Numbered from the stretch's first letter, positions 1 to 10,700 are shown. The stretch is 64,000 nucleotides of DNA from Streptococcus porci DSM 23759 (GCF_000423765.1 NZ_AUIP01000012.1:1-64000); one strand, 5' to 3'. The notes: generated by a model from the sequence alone, not told the origin. Numbers and translations: made by a program.

Positions 1-1596
1 GTTAGCAATCGCTGTTTTATCAAAAGTTGATTCTGAAACCAAGTCCTCATCTCCTACCAGTAGAAAATGTACAGAATTTGCATCAGAACGAGATGATAGA
101 TCAATCCCCAAGTAACGTGTGTCATTAGTTAGACCAGAAATTGATTCAGCATGTAAATACTCATAACCATTAAACATGAAACTAATAAGGCTCTGATAGA
201 TTTTACGTTTAGCATTTGCAAGCGTTACTGTAGCGCTTGGATTGCTAAAGGTGTTCATATTTTCATAACTTTGGAATCCCTGAGCCTCATCTTCAGCTGA
301 AGTTGTTTTGAGTCCAACTTCTTTAGCTGCAGCATTAACCGCCTTGGCATCATGTCCGATTGTACGTGTCTGAGCAAAAGACCAGTTGTCAGCAACATAT
401 CCATCTGTTGTTAGATCTGCTAGGCGGATAGCTCCTTTGGTTACGCTAGTTGAAGTTGTTCCAAAGGCTTGACGAATTTGATTGAGTAAATCTGAAGCAA
501 ATAAGGAAAGTTCTGTGCGGACGCTTTCTGACAAGTTATTAGTATCTAAAACAGTCATATCATCATTAGCGTTAGCCTTAAAAACATTTTTTGAACGTAA
601 ATCTTTTGCCATCCCGTCCAGTTTAGCCTTAGCTTCTTCACCTTTTTCAAAATAGTTAAGCGCATAGTCACGTAATGCTGCCACGTACTCAGGAGTTAGC
701 GTTATCGTGTTAATACCCTTAACGTCATTTTCTGCAACCATATAGGCTTCTTCAGCTGTTTTCAAGACTTTCATTGCTTGGTCAGCGACTTCTTCAGCCT
801 CAACCACAAGTCTTGTGGCTGTTTCAAGCGCTTCATTCGCAACTGCTACTTGTTCTTGATTTTTTGTAATAGTGGCTTGGCGCTCAGCGTCGGCTTGTTT
901 AGCTTGAGCCAAAGCTTCTTCAGCTTGTGCTAGTGCTTTTGTATCTTCTGCTAGAGTCTTAGAGGCTTCTTCAGCTTCTTTAACAACTTGAGCTTGACCT
1001 GTACCATCAAGGATAGCTTGTGCCTTATCAAGATTAGCTTGAGCTTGTTCAACTTCTACAGTTTTCTCAGCCACCTTTTGTTGACTAGCCTGTGACTTAG
1101 CTTCTTTAGTTGCAACAACTTCTGATTGAGCGATTTCTGCTTCTTTAGCGTCTGACAAGGTTTGTTCTGCTTCTGTTACTTCTTTCTCAGCAGAAGATAT
1201 AGCAGTTTGAGCTTGTTCAATACCTTCTGGAGTTGCTTGTTCAGCTAACGTTTGTGCTTTAGATAGATTTGTTTCAGCACTAGCAACTTCTTCAGTGGCA
1301 GACATCACATCTTTTTCCGCTTCAGCAACGACATTTGCTTGAGCTCGAGTTTCTTGGGTTGCCGTTTCAGCAACATCTTTAGCCGTTTCTACGTCGGCTT
1401 GAGTGACTTCTTTTGTAGTATCTTCTGAGACGGTGTTTGGCTGAGTCGTTTCAGTAGATACTTCGTCAGCATGAACTAGAGTTCCTGATGTTGCCAACAA
1501 AACTGTTCCAGCAATCGCAAGGCTTTTTTTAGCCAGACGTGCTGCTTGATTGTCTGTTTGGGATTTACTGTTTCTCAATTTTTCTTTCTGTTTCAT
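1..1596 (-). CDS. SEC10/PgrA-type surface exclusion protein (5' part)
   Basis: Only the first 532 residues are present; the gene runs off the left edge. A KxYKxGKxW-like start is absent, but residues 1-45 form a signal peptide with a long n-region and hydrophobic core ending in VHADE. Residues about 55-280 are an Ala/Glu/Lys/Gln-rich coiled coil. The following globular part (ALRDYALNYFEKGEEAKA onward) resembles the SEC10/PgrA surface-exclusion domain known from pCF10. Such proteins are exported and wall-anchored and reduce redundant mating between donor cells. The gene is the last visible one of the transfer operon, directly after the LPXTG gene, and starts at ATG 1596. The C-terminal anchor cannot be seen. 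Confidence 0.8.
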   Translation of the reverse strand, partial: MKQKEKLRNSKSQTDNQAARLAKKSLAIAGTVLLATSGTLVHADEVSTETTQPNTVSEDTTKEVTQADVETAKDVAETATQETRAQANVVAEAEKDVMSATEEVASAETNLSKAQTLAEQATPEGIEQAQTAISSAEKEVTEAEQTLSDAKEAEIAQSEVVATKEAKSQASQQKVAEKTVEVEQAQANLDKAQAILDGTGQAQVVKEAEEASKTLAEDTKALAQAEEALAQAKQADAERQATITKNQEQVAVANEALETATRLVVEAEEVADQAMKVLKTAEEAYMVAENDVKGINTITLTPEYVAALRDYALNYFEKGEEAKAKLDGMAKDLRSKNVFKANANDDMTVLDTNNLSESVRTELSLFASDLLNQIRQAFGTTSTSVTKGAIRLADLTTDGYVADNWSFAQTRTIGHDAKAVNAAAKEVGLKTTSAEDEAQGFQSYENMNTFSNPSATVTLANAKRKIYQSLISFMFNGYEYLHAESISGLTNDTRYLGIDLSSRSDANSVHFLLVGDEDLVSESTFDKTAIAN

Positions 1597-1626
1597 ATCA
1601 TCACCAATAATTCATAGATTACTATT

Positions 1627-2397
1627 TTAGGCTTGATGGCGCTTCTTCCACGTGAAGATGGCGGATAGCGCAGATAAGAAAAAGCCAAGCAAACCAAGAG
1701 CAGATTCAGAATCTCCTGTATGAGGAAGCGTCGCTTTAGTACCATCTGCCTTAGTAACAGTAATTGTCTTATCTGCATTTGACACGGCTCCGATTACTTC
1801 AGGGGCGACAGTTGAACCATCGCTAAGCACAAGTTGGCCAGCCTGAGTGCTAACGATAGATGCTCCAGTATAGGTTCTAATAGGCACTTCAGGTGTCACA
1901 GACTGAACTACCTGACCAGTCACAACTGAAGTCGTTCCCTCTTGAGGTTTTCCTTCTTTGATTGCTTGTTCAGCCGTTTGTGGGAGTTCCGAGCTAGGAA
2001 GTTCTGTTTTTGGTTCTTCTGAAGTAGATGGTTCAGTATCCTCTCCACTTTTAGGATCCGTTGGAGTCTCAACAGCTTGAGTCGTTTCTGTCGAAGTGTT
2101 ACCCTCTCCAATAATTTCAGAATCTGGGATCGTTGAAATAGTCGGATCAACTGGAGGAGTCGGAACTTCAGTTTCAACTGTCTCTGTAGGGATAGTAGGA
2201 TCTGTTGGAGTCTCAACAGCTTGAGTCGTTTCTGTGGGGGTTTCAACTGGAGTTGTAGGTGATGATTCTGTGGATGTCACAATCTCTGTTGTTGGAATTG
2301 TTGGATCTACGGGTGTGGTTTCATCTGCAAAAGCAACTCCTCCAGAGATGAGGAGGGTAGAAGTCGCAAGTGTAGCGAATATTTTTTTCTTTTTCAT
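1627..2397 (-). CDS. LPXTG-anchored Thr/Pro/Glu-rich surface protein
   Basis: A 256-residue protein. Residues 1-24 are a signal peptide (MKKKKIF then a hydrophobic core, cut after AFA). A low-complexity Thr/Pro/Glu/Val stalk follows, in which a unit containing ETTQAVETPTDP occurs twice. The C-terminus has the sortase signal LPHTGDSESALG, a hydrophobic stretch and the basic tail KKRHQA. Sortase should link it to the wall. The stalk has no recognisable binding domain; a role as spacer or mating-surface adhesin is inferred from its place between the VirB8-like gene and the surface-exclusion gene. It is preceded by an AGAAAGG ribosome site. Confidence 0.8.
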   Translation of the reverse strand: MKKKKIFATLATSTLLISGGVAFADETTPVDPTIPTTEIVTSTESSPTTPVETPTETTQAVETPTDPTIPTETVETEVPTPPVDPTISTIPDSEIIGEGNTSTETTQAVETPTDPKSGEDTEPSTSEEPKTELPSSELPQTAEQAIKEGKPQEGTTSVVTGQVVQSVTPEVPIRTYTGASIVSTQAGQLVLSDGSTVAPEVIGAVSNADKTITVTKADGTKATLPHTGDSESALGLLGFFLSALSAIFTWKKRHQA

Positions 2398-2416
2398 GTT
2401 AGATACCTTTCTTTTT

Positions 2417-3493
2417 TTAGTTGATATAGTCTGCTTCTTTAGGTTCAGTTGTCACAACAAAACCATATTTAGCAGAATCAGATTTTTTAGCAGTAAAACT
2501 TAAACGAATACTTCTAGCTTTATCACCTTCTTTAACTGATAGAACGTAAGTAGGCTGATATTCTTTAGTTTCTGGTTCATAGGTCAGTTGTTCAAGTATA
2601 ACTGACTGTAAAGTTCCTTCTTTGGGAACAGTATATTTGGCATCTCCATCAGAAAGAAATTCCTCAAGATTTTCTTTCTTACCAGAATAATAATTTGGTA
2701 AGAAATAACGACTAAACACATCAATCTGATGTTCTTCATTAACGAGGTTCTGAGTGTTTTTCAGTTCCTGATAAAGATAAGTAATTTGGTCATTTTGCTT
2801 GGTTAGTTGCCTGTATACAATAACAGATGAAACGATTCCTCCAACAGCTAAAGTTGCTATAAACCCTATTAACAAGTAAACTTTTTTCAAAGAAGCTTCT
2901 TTAACCTTTGGTGCTGTAACTGATTGAGTAGGAATCACAGACATTGTGGAGACTTTCTTTGAAGTCGGTGCTACAGTTGATACTTGTTCACCTTCTACTG
3001 GAAATAGGGGCAAGCTTGATTCTTGGATTCCTAAGCTTACTTTGTAAGCTGGATAAATCTGATTCACAAAATACTCACGTTTTTCAGTGTAAGTATATGA
3101 CTGAAACTCAGTATCTGTAAGAATGGCTTGAATCAAAGGCAATAGAAGATTTTGATAATTCCCATCAATAACAAATGGACTAGCAAATACTTCTCCTTCT
3201 GAAACAGCTTCTTTCCCTTCCAAGTGACAGATAGCAACTTTGTTCAATTGCAACTGGCCATAAGCATCCTGTAATGCTTGAAAAAGCATTTCCGCCTGAA
3301 AAAACGTCACATAAGGCAACGATTCTTCAATTGGATGCAGGAAGGTTTCTAAATACTGCTGATCTAACCCTTCAATAATTCCTAGAAGTTCACTATCATC
3401 TTCTGGAGATTTTCCTTCTTCCCAGGTTATCTCTACAAAAAGATCATCAGTCACCAAACATTTATTACTTTTCTTGAAAGGGATAAATGCCAT
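2417..3493 (-). CDS. Single-pass membrane protein of the transfer operon, possibly VirB8-like
   Basis: A 358-residue protein. Residues 1 to about 200 are hydrophilic and probably cytoplasmic, about 205-227 form one membrane helix, and the last 130 residues lie outside. The outer part (FSRYFLPNYYSG and the following alpha/beta stretch) has the size and place of the NTF2-like domain of VirB8/TcpC/PrgL proteins, but I cannot see a decisive motif, so that assignment is inference. I chose ATG 3493 over the in-frame GTG at 3502 because AAGGATAAGGTGG fits as its ribosome site. It follows the VirB2-like gene by 10 bp and is probably co-transcribed with it. Confidence 0.55.
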   Translation of the reverse strand: MAFIPFKKSNKCLVTDDLFVEITWEEGKSPEDDSELLGIIEGLDQQYLETFLHPIEESLPYVTFFQAEMLFQALQDAYGQLQLNKVAICHLEGKEAVSEGEVFASPFVIDGNYQNLLLPLIQAILTDTEFQSYTYTEKREYFVNQIYPAYKVSLGIQESSLPLFPVEGEQVSTVAPTSKKVSTMSVIPTQSVTAPKVKEASLKKVYLLIGFIATLAVGGIVSSVIVYRQLTKQNDQITYLYQELKNTQNLVNEEHQIDVFSRYFLPNYYSGKKENLEEFLSDGDAKYTVPKEGTLQSVILEQLTYEPETKEYQPTYVLSVKEGDKARSIRLSFTAKKSDSAKYGFVVTTEPKEADYIN

Positions 3494-3503
3494 AGTAACC
3501 ACC

Positions 3504-3851
3504 TTATCCTTTCACGAAGTTAAAGCCCCATTCAACAATACTTGGACCAGCTGAAACCGCAATAATTGCTACTGCAATAGCCACCCAGTGTTTTTTGATA
3601 GCCGCTTTGACTTCACGTCCGCCAAAACCGTAGACTAGACCGGTTACAACAACGGCAAGACCTAGAGTCACAATACCAATTCCTTGAACTTTAGAAATAC
3701 CTTGTTGTGCCAGTGCATCAGTTTTAGCGAACGGATCGTCTGCATAGGCTGTATTGGTCATGATACCTGATAGAAAGAGTGAAAGACTGAGTAAGTATCC
3801 TTTACCTTTTGTCTTCACTTTATCGATAAAATGTGTCAATTTGCTTTTCAT
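3504..3851 (-). CDS. VirB2/TrbC-like small membrane subunit
   Basis: A 115-residue protein with a signal-peptide-like N-terminus (cut near AYADD) and two hydrophobic helices (around GIGIVTLGLAVVVTGLVYGF and HWVAIAVAIIAVSAG) joined by a short basic loop. This layout matches VirB2/TrbC pilin-type subunits of type IV secretion systems, including the small pilin-like proteins of Gram-positive elements. It is the first gene of a unit that starts from one of the four ICE promoter boxes (3881-3922), 30 bp upstream. Neighbouring genes encode the presumed VirB8-like and surface proteins. Family membership rests on topology and context. Confidence 0.6.
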   Translation of the reverse strand: MKSKLTHFIDKVKTKGKGYLLSLSLFLSGIMTNTAYADDPFAKTDALAQQGISKVQGIGIVTLGLAVVVTGLVYGFGGREVKAAIKKHWVAIAVAIIAVSAGPSIVEWGFNFVKG

Positions 3852-3880
3852 AAAAGTCCTCCTTTAATTTATTGACATTA

Positions 3881-3922
3881 TTAGTGTAAGGGATAATGAA
3901 AATTCCTGCGTTAAGCGGACAA
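3881..3922 (-). promoter_or_regulatory. ICE promoter box, copy A
   Basis: One of four near-identical 42-bp elements. On the minus strand TTGTCC (3922-3917) serves as a -35, followed by an 18-bp spacer that starts GCTTAACGCA and a CATTAT -10 (3898-3893), then CCCTTACACTAA. It ends 30 bp before the ATG of the VirB2-like gene. Conservation of the spacer and the downstream part, beyond what the polymerase needs, suggests a bound regulator. Confidence 0.75.
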
Positions 3923-3943
3923 GTCATGGGGAAAAAGTTTTTT

Positions 3944-5797
3944 TCAGCTGAAAAGAGCATCAACTTCTTCTCCAATTTCTCCTTCAACATCTAGCTGAAT
4001 TTGTCTCAAATCTTTTCGATGTTGGCTATCTGGTGCCTCTCCCTCAACCCATAGATGAATATTGTAGGTTTGCCTACTTTTATCTAAAGAAAGACTTTTA
4101 GCTGAAATAGGGGCTAAAACTTTTCTTTTAATCAAACGCTCTAAGGGACGTGCGCCATTTTTTACATCGGTTCCGACATCAGATAAATACTGAATTAAAC
4201 TAGGCTCATATGAGAGTGTCATATTTTGACGCCTCATTCTATCTTCAATTTCAGACAAGTTTTTTTCTGCAATCTTTTCAATAATTTCTCGTTCCAAAAG
4301 ATTAAAGATAAGCTTATTTTCAATACGATTAAGGAACTCTGGTCTAAACTCAGTTTCAAGTTCACTAATCATTGACTTCTCAAATTGTTGCCTATCACGT
4401 TCGGTTAGATTTTGGAAACTCCCTTTTAATTCCCATTTATTAATGATTTTTTTAGCTCCAATATTAGTCGTCATAATGACAATAGTATTTTTAAAACTAA
4501 TCAAGCGACCCGAGCTATCTGTTAAGCGACCATCATCCAACACCTGAAGAAAAAGATCCATAACCTCTCCATGAGCCTTTTCAACCTCATCTAACAACAC
4601 GACACAATAAGGTTTTTGTTTTACAGCTTGTGTCAGTTGCCCCTTGGTTTTCGTTGCACGATTACCAATCAGTTTAGCTACATCTTCTTTCTCTTTGAAC
4701 TCGGACATATCAAATCGAATCATGGCATTTTCATCATCAAAGAGTGCTTCAGCTAAAGCCTTTGATAACTCTGTTTTACCAACACCTGTTGGCCCTAGGA
4801 ACATGAATGACGAAATCGGTTTATTCTCATCTTGCAATCCAGCTTGAGCAATCGTGACAGCATCCACAATGGCATCAATAGCATCCTCTTGCCCCTTGAC
4901 ACGATTCATTAATTTTTCCTTCAGACCATCTAAGCGTTCCTGATCACCTTTTAATATTGTAGTGACAGGAATACCAGTTTTATCCTTCAAGACCTGGGCA
5001 ATATCCTCTTCTGTAATACTGTCTTTTCCTTCAGCTGAAGCAATAGTTGCTGCTTCATCAATCAAATCAAAAGCTTTGTCTGGCAGAAAGCGATCTGTTA
5101 GATAACGAACAGATAAACGTACCGCTTGTTTCACAGCTTCAGAAGAAATTTGAATCCCATGAAATTTCTCATAAATTATTTTCGCTTGATCAATAATGGA
5201 TATGGCTTGTGGAATCGTTGGCTCTTCAACCATAACAGGCTGCATCCGACGTTCTAGGGCCCTATCGGTTTCAATATAATCATGGAACTCATCTAAAGTA
5301 GTTGCTCCAATCAACTGAATATCTCCACGTGCCAAAACTGGTTTTATAACATTCCCTGCATCGAGGGCTTGACCGTCCTGACTACCTGCACCAACAATAG
5401 TGTGAAATTCATCGACAAAGAGAAGATTATGACCACGTGTGGCAACCATCTCCTCAATAATCTTCTTGAACTTAGCAATGAAGCCACCATCTTCTTCACT
5501 CATCAAGCTGGATAGTTCCAGGGAACGAACCGTTAAACCTTTTAAAGCTTCAGGAACTTGGTCACGCATAATAGCAAGCGTTAGGCCTTCCACAATAGCT
5601 GTTTTCCCAACTCCAGCTTCTCCTACCAAGATAGGATTATTTTTAGTTCGTCTGAGAAGAGAGATAATGACTGCTTGTACTTCCTTATCACGGCCATACA
5701 CTTGATAGTCGTCTGATTTTTTAGCAACTTTAGCTGACAAATTATCAGTGTATTTATCAAGATAGGGGGTCTTCAATTCATCTTCCACTTCAATCAT
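3944..5797 (-). CDS. ClpC-like double AAA+ ATPase without N- and M-domains
   Basis: A 617-residue Hsp100-type ATPase. D1 has Walker A GEAGVGKT (about 59-66) and Walker B LLFVDEFH; D2 has GPTGVGKT (about 335-342) and VVLLDEVEKAH. The N-terminal Clp repeat domain is missing, and only about 30 residues join D1 to the D2 lead-in where ClpC/ClpB carry the coiled-coil M-domain. The ClpP-docking tripeptide of ClpC (VGF type) is not evident: the matching region reads ELKGSFQN. It therefore probably unfolds or remodels proteins without feeding ClpP. ATG 5797 is preferred (AAAGGA before it); a TTG lies in frame at 5818. It overlaps the end of topB by 8 bp and should be translationally coupled. Confidence 0.8.
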   Translation of the reverse strand: MIEVEDELKTPYLDKYTDNLSAKVAKKSDDYQVYGRDKEVQAVIISLLRRTKNNPILVGEAGVGKTAIVEGLTLAIMRDQVPEALKGLTVRSLELSSLMSEEDGGFIAKFKKIIEEMVATRGHNLLFVDEFHTIVGAGSQDGQALDAGNVIKPVLARGDIQLIGATTLDEFHDYIETDRALERRMQPVMVEEPTIPQAISIIDQAKIIYEKFHGIQISSEAVKQAVRLSVRYLTDRFLPDKAFDLIDEAATIASAEGKDSITEEDIAQVLKDKTGIPVTTILKGDQERLDGLKEKLMNRVKGQEDAIDAIVDAVTIAQAGLQDENKPISSFMFLGPTGVGKTELSKALAEALFDDENAMIRFDMSEFKEKEDVAKLIGNRATKTKGQLTQAVKQKPYCVVLLDEVEKAHGEVMDLFLQVLDDGRLTDSSGRLISFKNTIVIMTTNIGAKKIINKWELKGSFQNLTERDRQQFEKSMISELETEFRPEFLNRIENKLIFNLLEREIIEKIAEKNLSEIEDRMRRQNMTLSYEPSLIQYLSDVGTDVKNGARPLERLIKRKVLAPISAKSLSLDKSRQTYNIHLWVEGEAPDSQHRKDLRQIQLDVEGEIGEEVDALFS

Positions 5798-7538
5798 TCC
5801 TTCCTTTAGCAGTTGCAATCTGATCGGTTAGCTTTTCTTTGATCGCATCAACAAACTCACGTGGATTAATTTTTCCCTCTCCAATCTGAGAGAGGAATAG
5901 TTCCCAACCGCCAGTCGTTTCAGGACTCGCAAACTCATTATCATAAAGGTAATGAATTAAGAGATAGGCTTTGTTGGTTGGAAATAGTTGACCTGATTTC
6001 TTATTTTTAGTGATATAACCACGGTCTTGAATCGTTTTAAGCGTAGCAGCTCTTGTTGCCTGTGTTCCTAAACCATACTTAGGTAAGATTTCACTGATAA
6101 ATTGAGCTTCAGTAATTCTCTTAGGTGGTTTTGTCACACCTTCAAGAACCAGTGCCTTCGTTTCTAATTGATCCCCTGTGCGATAATCTGGAAGTTCAAC
6201 ATTACCTTTTAATTTTTGTTTACTAAAAGCGACCCAACCAAAATCAAGCATTTGTCTACCTGCTGCCTTAAAAATCAAGCCTTTATTTTCCAATTCAACA
6301 GTTGTAGTGTTGTAACGACAATCAGCGGCAAACATCAAAAGCGTTCTGCGAACAATGGCTTCATAAACTAAACGCTCATCAGGTTTTAAAGTCACTAGGT
6401 TAGGAATATTTTCTGTTGGAATAAGGGCGTAGTGACTCGTTTTAGCCACTTTTTCAGGATCAACGTAATTTTCCCTTGGTTCTAAATGAACTGGCTCAAA
6501 ATGGCAACTGATAGTATCTTGATAACTCTTGATGTAAGTCTTTAGATAATCAAATTCCTCTTCAGTAATAAATCGAGTATCTGTTCGAGGATAAGATAAG
6601 TATTTTTTCAAATAAAGACTTTCTACTATCCTTTCTGTTTTGAGAGGTTCAAAGCCCCACCATTTTGCAGCAAGCCCTTGAACATCCGAGAGATTAAATA
6701 ATGCAGGTGCTGCTTTTTGGTGTTCCGTCATTTCAACTGAAGAGACAATAGAGATCGGACTTAATTGTCGTGAAGTGGCCAGAACCACATCACTATCTGA
6801 ATACTTCTCTTTATTAGAGAATATCACACCTGTTTCTTTATCTTCCAACTGTAATTTCCAATACGTTTGGGGTCTAAAATTCTGAATAGCTAAATCATTT
6901 TCACAGATTAAACGGACTGCTGGAGTTTGCACTCGACCAACAGATAAGCTATTGCCTTTGCCTCTGGGAAGTCGTCCTTTATTTTGCAGATCTATCGTTG
7001 CTAGAGGCGATAAATTCATTCCTACTAACCAATCTGATTGCGCACGTGCTTCAGCTTCTAAATAGTAGTTATAGGTTTCCATCGGTTCCCTAAGTGCCTG
7101 AAAAGCTTTTTGAATAGAACGAGTGGTAACCGAGTTAACCCAAAGACGTTTGGTTACCTTGCTTTTCCCTTCAGGAATATGGGATAAAATCGAATAAGCA
7201 ATCCTTTCCCCTTCTCTGTCAGAATCTGTACCAATAATCACCTGATCAGCTGCCATAACTTCTTGATAAATCTGCTTAAAGGTCTCTTTAGAATCTTTGT
7301 CCTTCTTTAGTGTCTGTTTAAATGAAACATCGACTAAGGGTAACTTATCTAAATCCCAATTATCCTTTGGTAAACCATACTCAAATAAGTGTCCTTCAGC
7401 AGCAATAACATGAACTTCATCTGAAAAGTACGGTGTGTGTTTAATTATATGAACTTTTCCTTTTTTACTAGCTGTTCCTAGACTCTCTGCGTAAGCAGCA
7501 GCCTGTGTTTCTTTTTCAGCCAAAATGACTGTCACCAT
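5790..7538 (-). CDS. topB: DNA topoisomerase III (type IA), ICE-encoded
   Basis: A 582-residue type IA topoisomerase that cuts and passes single strands. The Toprim triad is visible in GTDSDREGER (D105, D107, E110) and the active tyrosine in LSYPRTDTRF (Y316). A C-terminal zinc-finger region is absent, as in many plasmid and ICE TopB proteins. These enzymes are thought to resolve DNA around conjugative replication and transfer. The gene starts at ATG 7538, 28 bp downstream of ICE promoter box B, and its end overlaps the ClpC-like gene, so the two form one unit. Confidence 0.93.
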   Translation of the reverse strand: MVTVILAEKETQAAAYAESLGTASKKGKVHIIKHTPYFSDEVHVIAAEGHLFEYGLPKDNWDLDKLPLVDVSFKQTLKKDKDSKETFKQIYQEVMAADQVIIGTDSDREGERIAYSILSHIPEGKSKVTKRLWVNSVTTRSIQKAFQALREPMETYNYYLEAEARAQSDWLVGMNLSPLATIDLQNKGRLPRGKGNSLSVGRVQTPAVRLICENDLAIQNFRPQTYWKLQLEDKETGVIFSNKEKYSDSDVVLATSRQLSPISIVSSVEMTEHQKAAPALFNLSDVQGLAAKWWGFEPLKTERIVESLYLKKYLSYPRTDTRFITEEEFDYLKTYIKSYQDTISCHFEPVHLEPRENYVDPEKVAKTSHYALIPTENIPNLVTLKPDERLVYEAIVRRTLLMFAADCRYNTTTVELENKGLIFKAAGRQMLDFGWVAFSKQKLKGNVELPDYRTGDQLETKALVLEGVTKPPKRITEAQFISEILPKYGLGTQATRAATLKTIQDRGYITKNKKSGQLFPTNKAYLLIHYLYDNEFASPETTGGWELFLSQIGEGKINPREFVDAIKEKLTDQIATAKGRND

Positions 7539-7565
7539 ATAATTGTCTCCTTTCTCTTAATAGTT

Positions 7566-7607
7566 CCATCTTAAGAGATAATAGAATTTCTTGCGTTAAG
7601 CGGACAA
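7566..7607 (-). promoter_or_regulatory. ICE promoter box, copy B
   Basis: Second copy of the 42-bp element: TTGTCC, GCTTAACGCAAGAAA spacer, TATTAT -10, then CTCTTAAG. The last 8-10 bp differ from the other copies (AAGATGG instead of ACACTAA), while the -35 to -10 part is nearly unchanged. It ends 28 bp before the topB start codon. Confidence 0.75.
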
Positions 7608-7673
7608 ACCCTTACAACTAAAAGAGTCATGACACAATTTGTTATATAACTTTTTGTATCATTTCTTATATAT

Positions 7674-7704
7674 AAAAAGGCACTCTCAATTGAGAATACC
7701 TTTT
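7674..7704 (-). terminator. Rho-independent terminator after the giant Toprim gene
   Basis: On the minus strand an inverted repeat (AGGTATTCTCAA / TTGAGAGTGCCT, with two G-T type mismatches) is followed by TTTTTAT. It sits a few bases after the stop codon at 7708 and separates that unit from the topB promoter box. Confidence 0.7.
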
Positions 7705-7707
7705 ATC

Positions 7708-10700
7708 TTAACGGCTTGGCCCTTTGGTAGGCGCTTTAGGAAAATTTGGCGATTGTCCCCGATTCTTTCCTTGCTGATAAGGTTTCGTGTGATGCTCAAT
7801 TTGCTTGTGCATCTTAGAAACTGTTTTATGGATACGTTTCAAAGAGTCCGCTAATTGCTTATCATTTAATCCTTGTAAATTGTCGGTCCACTTAGCCATA
7901 TAATCAATAGCCTTCTCAGTCGTATCTAAACCAAAATGCTTTGAAAGCAAATGACTAGTCATTTCAGCTTCAAGCTCTTTTTGAACTTTAGGTAACTCTT
8001 TATACTGATCTGTAAGGCTAGGATTATGAAGTGTTGCATGAGCCAGTTCATGAATCGTTGTTGCAATTTTTTCTCCAGGCGTGTTATCTGGATTAATTAA
8101 AATTAATTGTTCTCCTGGAAAAAAGGCACCTTTCGCATTTCCAAGAACATGAGCTTCATCTTTCATGATAGAAACTCCAATGCTTTCAGCATAATCACAT
8201 AAGCCTTCAAGTACTTCTTTAGTCTTAACCTTATCGGTATTAAAGTTATAATGACGGTTTGGCATAGCTTTTGGATAACTTTCTGGTTTAAGTGTAGTTT
8301 GTGATAGTTCAAAGACCTTGTAAGTGGTAAAACGAGGATACCCTGTTTTCGGATCCCTTTCTTGGAATTGACGTACAGAAAGTTTGCCGTCTTTCACAAG
8401 AGCTTTTTCTTGTGGCGTAGCATCAGACAATTTTTTGTACTTTGGATTGCCTTTATCATTTTTTAGCTGTTGGCCAAGTTCATCTAGAACTGGAATCATC
8501 TTAGCCATAACTGGTCTAAAAAGCGTAATTTTAGACTTCTCGCCTGTTTTAACTGACAGTCCTTGGTGTACTATTTCTTTCGTTTCACCAGTCCTCTTGT
8601 TGGTGTACGTCGCTTTTGTCTGGATAACATCGTCTGGTTTAATACCTAAAGTTTCTCCCATAGCTTGCCACTGATCATAGGTTGCAACAGCATTAGCACC
8701 GCTCCACTGCTCATGAATTAAGGCTACATTTCTAGGAGATAGCTGTGGGAATTTACTCATGAAATCCATATACTCCATTAGATCCTCAGGTGACTGTGTG
8801 TATTCACGAATTTTTTGGAAAGCATGTTCACTGATTTCAAAAGCGGATGCGCTGGTATAATCAAATGGTTCATCAGATGTCACAGGATGCTCCTGCTCAT
8901 TTTCTCTGACTGGATTTTTAACTGATTCTTCAGCCATAATCTCTTCAAGCCTTTGAGCTAAACTAACTTTCATTTCTTGATTAGGAGATTGGAAATGTTC
9001 TCTAGGATTATTTGTCTCATCTAAAAGAATGTCTTGCCTCTTCAAGCTCTGCTCATTAGCTTCAGTGGCAATTTCCTGATTCACTTCTTGATTTTCCAGC
9101 TGAGAAAGAATCTTTTCGTCGATAGCTGCTAACTCAGGTTGTCCTTCTAAACGACGATATCCCAGCCCCAACAAGCGTGAGATAGGTTCCGTTTCATCAC
9201 CAATATCATAGCGGATATTATCTTTGATTAGTATGCCTCCAGGAGCATACACGTCAAATTTAACTTTAGTAAACGGTACATAATCTGCTTGATTTCCTGT
9301 TGCCAAACTTTCTTGATGTCGGTCGTAGAAGGCTCTATTCTGCTTGTAAAGCTCTTCAGCAAATGTTTGATACTCTACAAGCTCTGTTTCCTTAAATGGA
9401 ATCTGAGGGCCGTCTGGCCATATTTCAGACCATTGAAGACGTACATGGTAAGTTTCATTATAGATACGGTCTTGATGCCACTCTTGATAGAAATGTGACG
9501 ATTTATCAACTAGCTCCTGCTGGTCAGCTGCTGCAATCACAGCAGTAAAGTTTCCATCATGACCATCAGAAAGTTCATAGTAATGCTCCCATGCAGCTTT
9601 TGACTCTTCAGGTAGTTCTGTTCCCAGTTGTCTAGGATCTCCTACATTATATGCAGCATCTAGCACCTGTGTGAAAAGTTCAGCTGAGATAGTATCGCTT
9701 TGAACAATTTCTTGACTCGGTTCAAGAGCCTCTTCATATTGCTTATTTTCTAAAATTGATAACATTTCTTGACCACCATCTTTGACAAACTCTTCATTGA
9801 TTGACAGTTGATCAATTTGCCCATCTCTTTCTCTATAAACACCCAAAATAATGTTTTCGTCAGCTGTTTGTGCTAACTGATTTTTTAATCCTGTACGTAG
9901 CTTCATCAAACTAGCAGGAAAAGTAGTATTATCAACAGTCCTAAGTGCCAAAATAATATCTTCATCCCCAGATTTAATGGCTTTATCCAAATCTAAAGAA
10001 TGAAGTTTTGGAACTTCAGACAGATCACCAAAATAAAATGAATCTGATTCTACAATTGCTGGCAATTCAGGCAAGACTTTTAACTTATCAAACGCTGCAC
10101 CTTTATTTGCTAAGAGAATTGTATCAAAAGCACCATTACCATTAGCAAAATCTTCCAATGTTTGCTCTGCTGACTGACCTTCCTTATATGGAAAAACTCC
10201 TGTTAAGTGTTGAAATTTATCCTTATCAAATGTCACCTGAAGCGTCTGGACAGAGTCATTTTCTTGATAGAAATAATAGATTTTACTATCTGCTAATTCA
10301 TTGAGATACCAGTTAGCAGCTTGTTGTAACGTCCCAGCGTAACGATTCAATTTCACCAAATCCTTATCACTAATAGCGTGATAATTACGTTTATTGATTG
10401 ACTGCCCGTCCTTATTTATGCTAAAATGTAATAAAGGCTGAGGCTGAGTTTGATTTGGTGACAAGTCATTCAAAGGTTGCGACTGGTTCGCTTCAGGTAG
10501 AGGTGCTGCCTCCTGATTGTTATCAGGAAAATCCCCGATTGTACCCTCAGCATTTTTTTGTTGCCTTGATTCGCTTATCGTCTCTTGAGTCATTTCAAGA
10601 GACTTTTCTTTTTCTTCTGGAACAACAACCGCTTCTTGTTCTTTTCCTGATACCAGCAAGTCGGCGTCATAAGCTATCTGGAGATACTCTGCTGGCAAGG

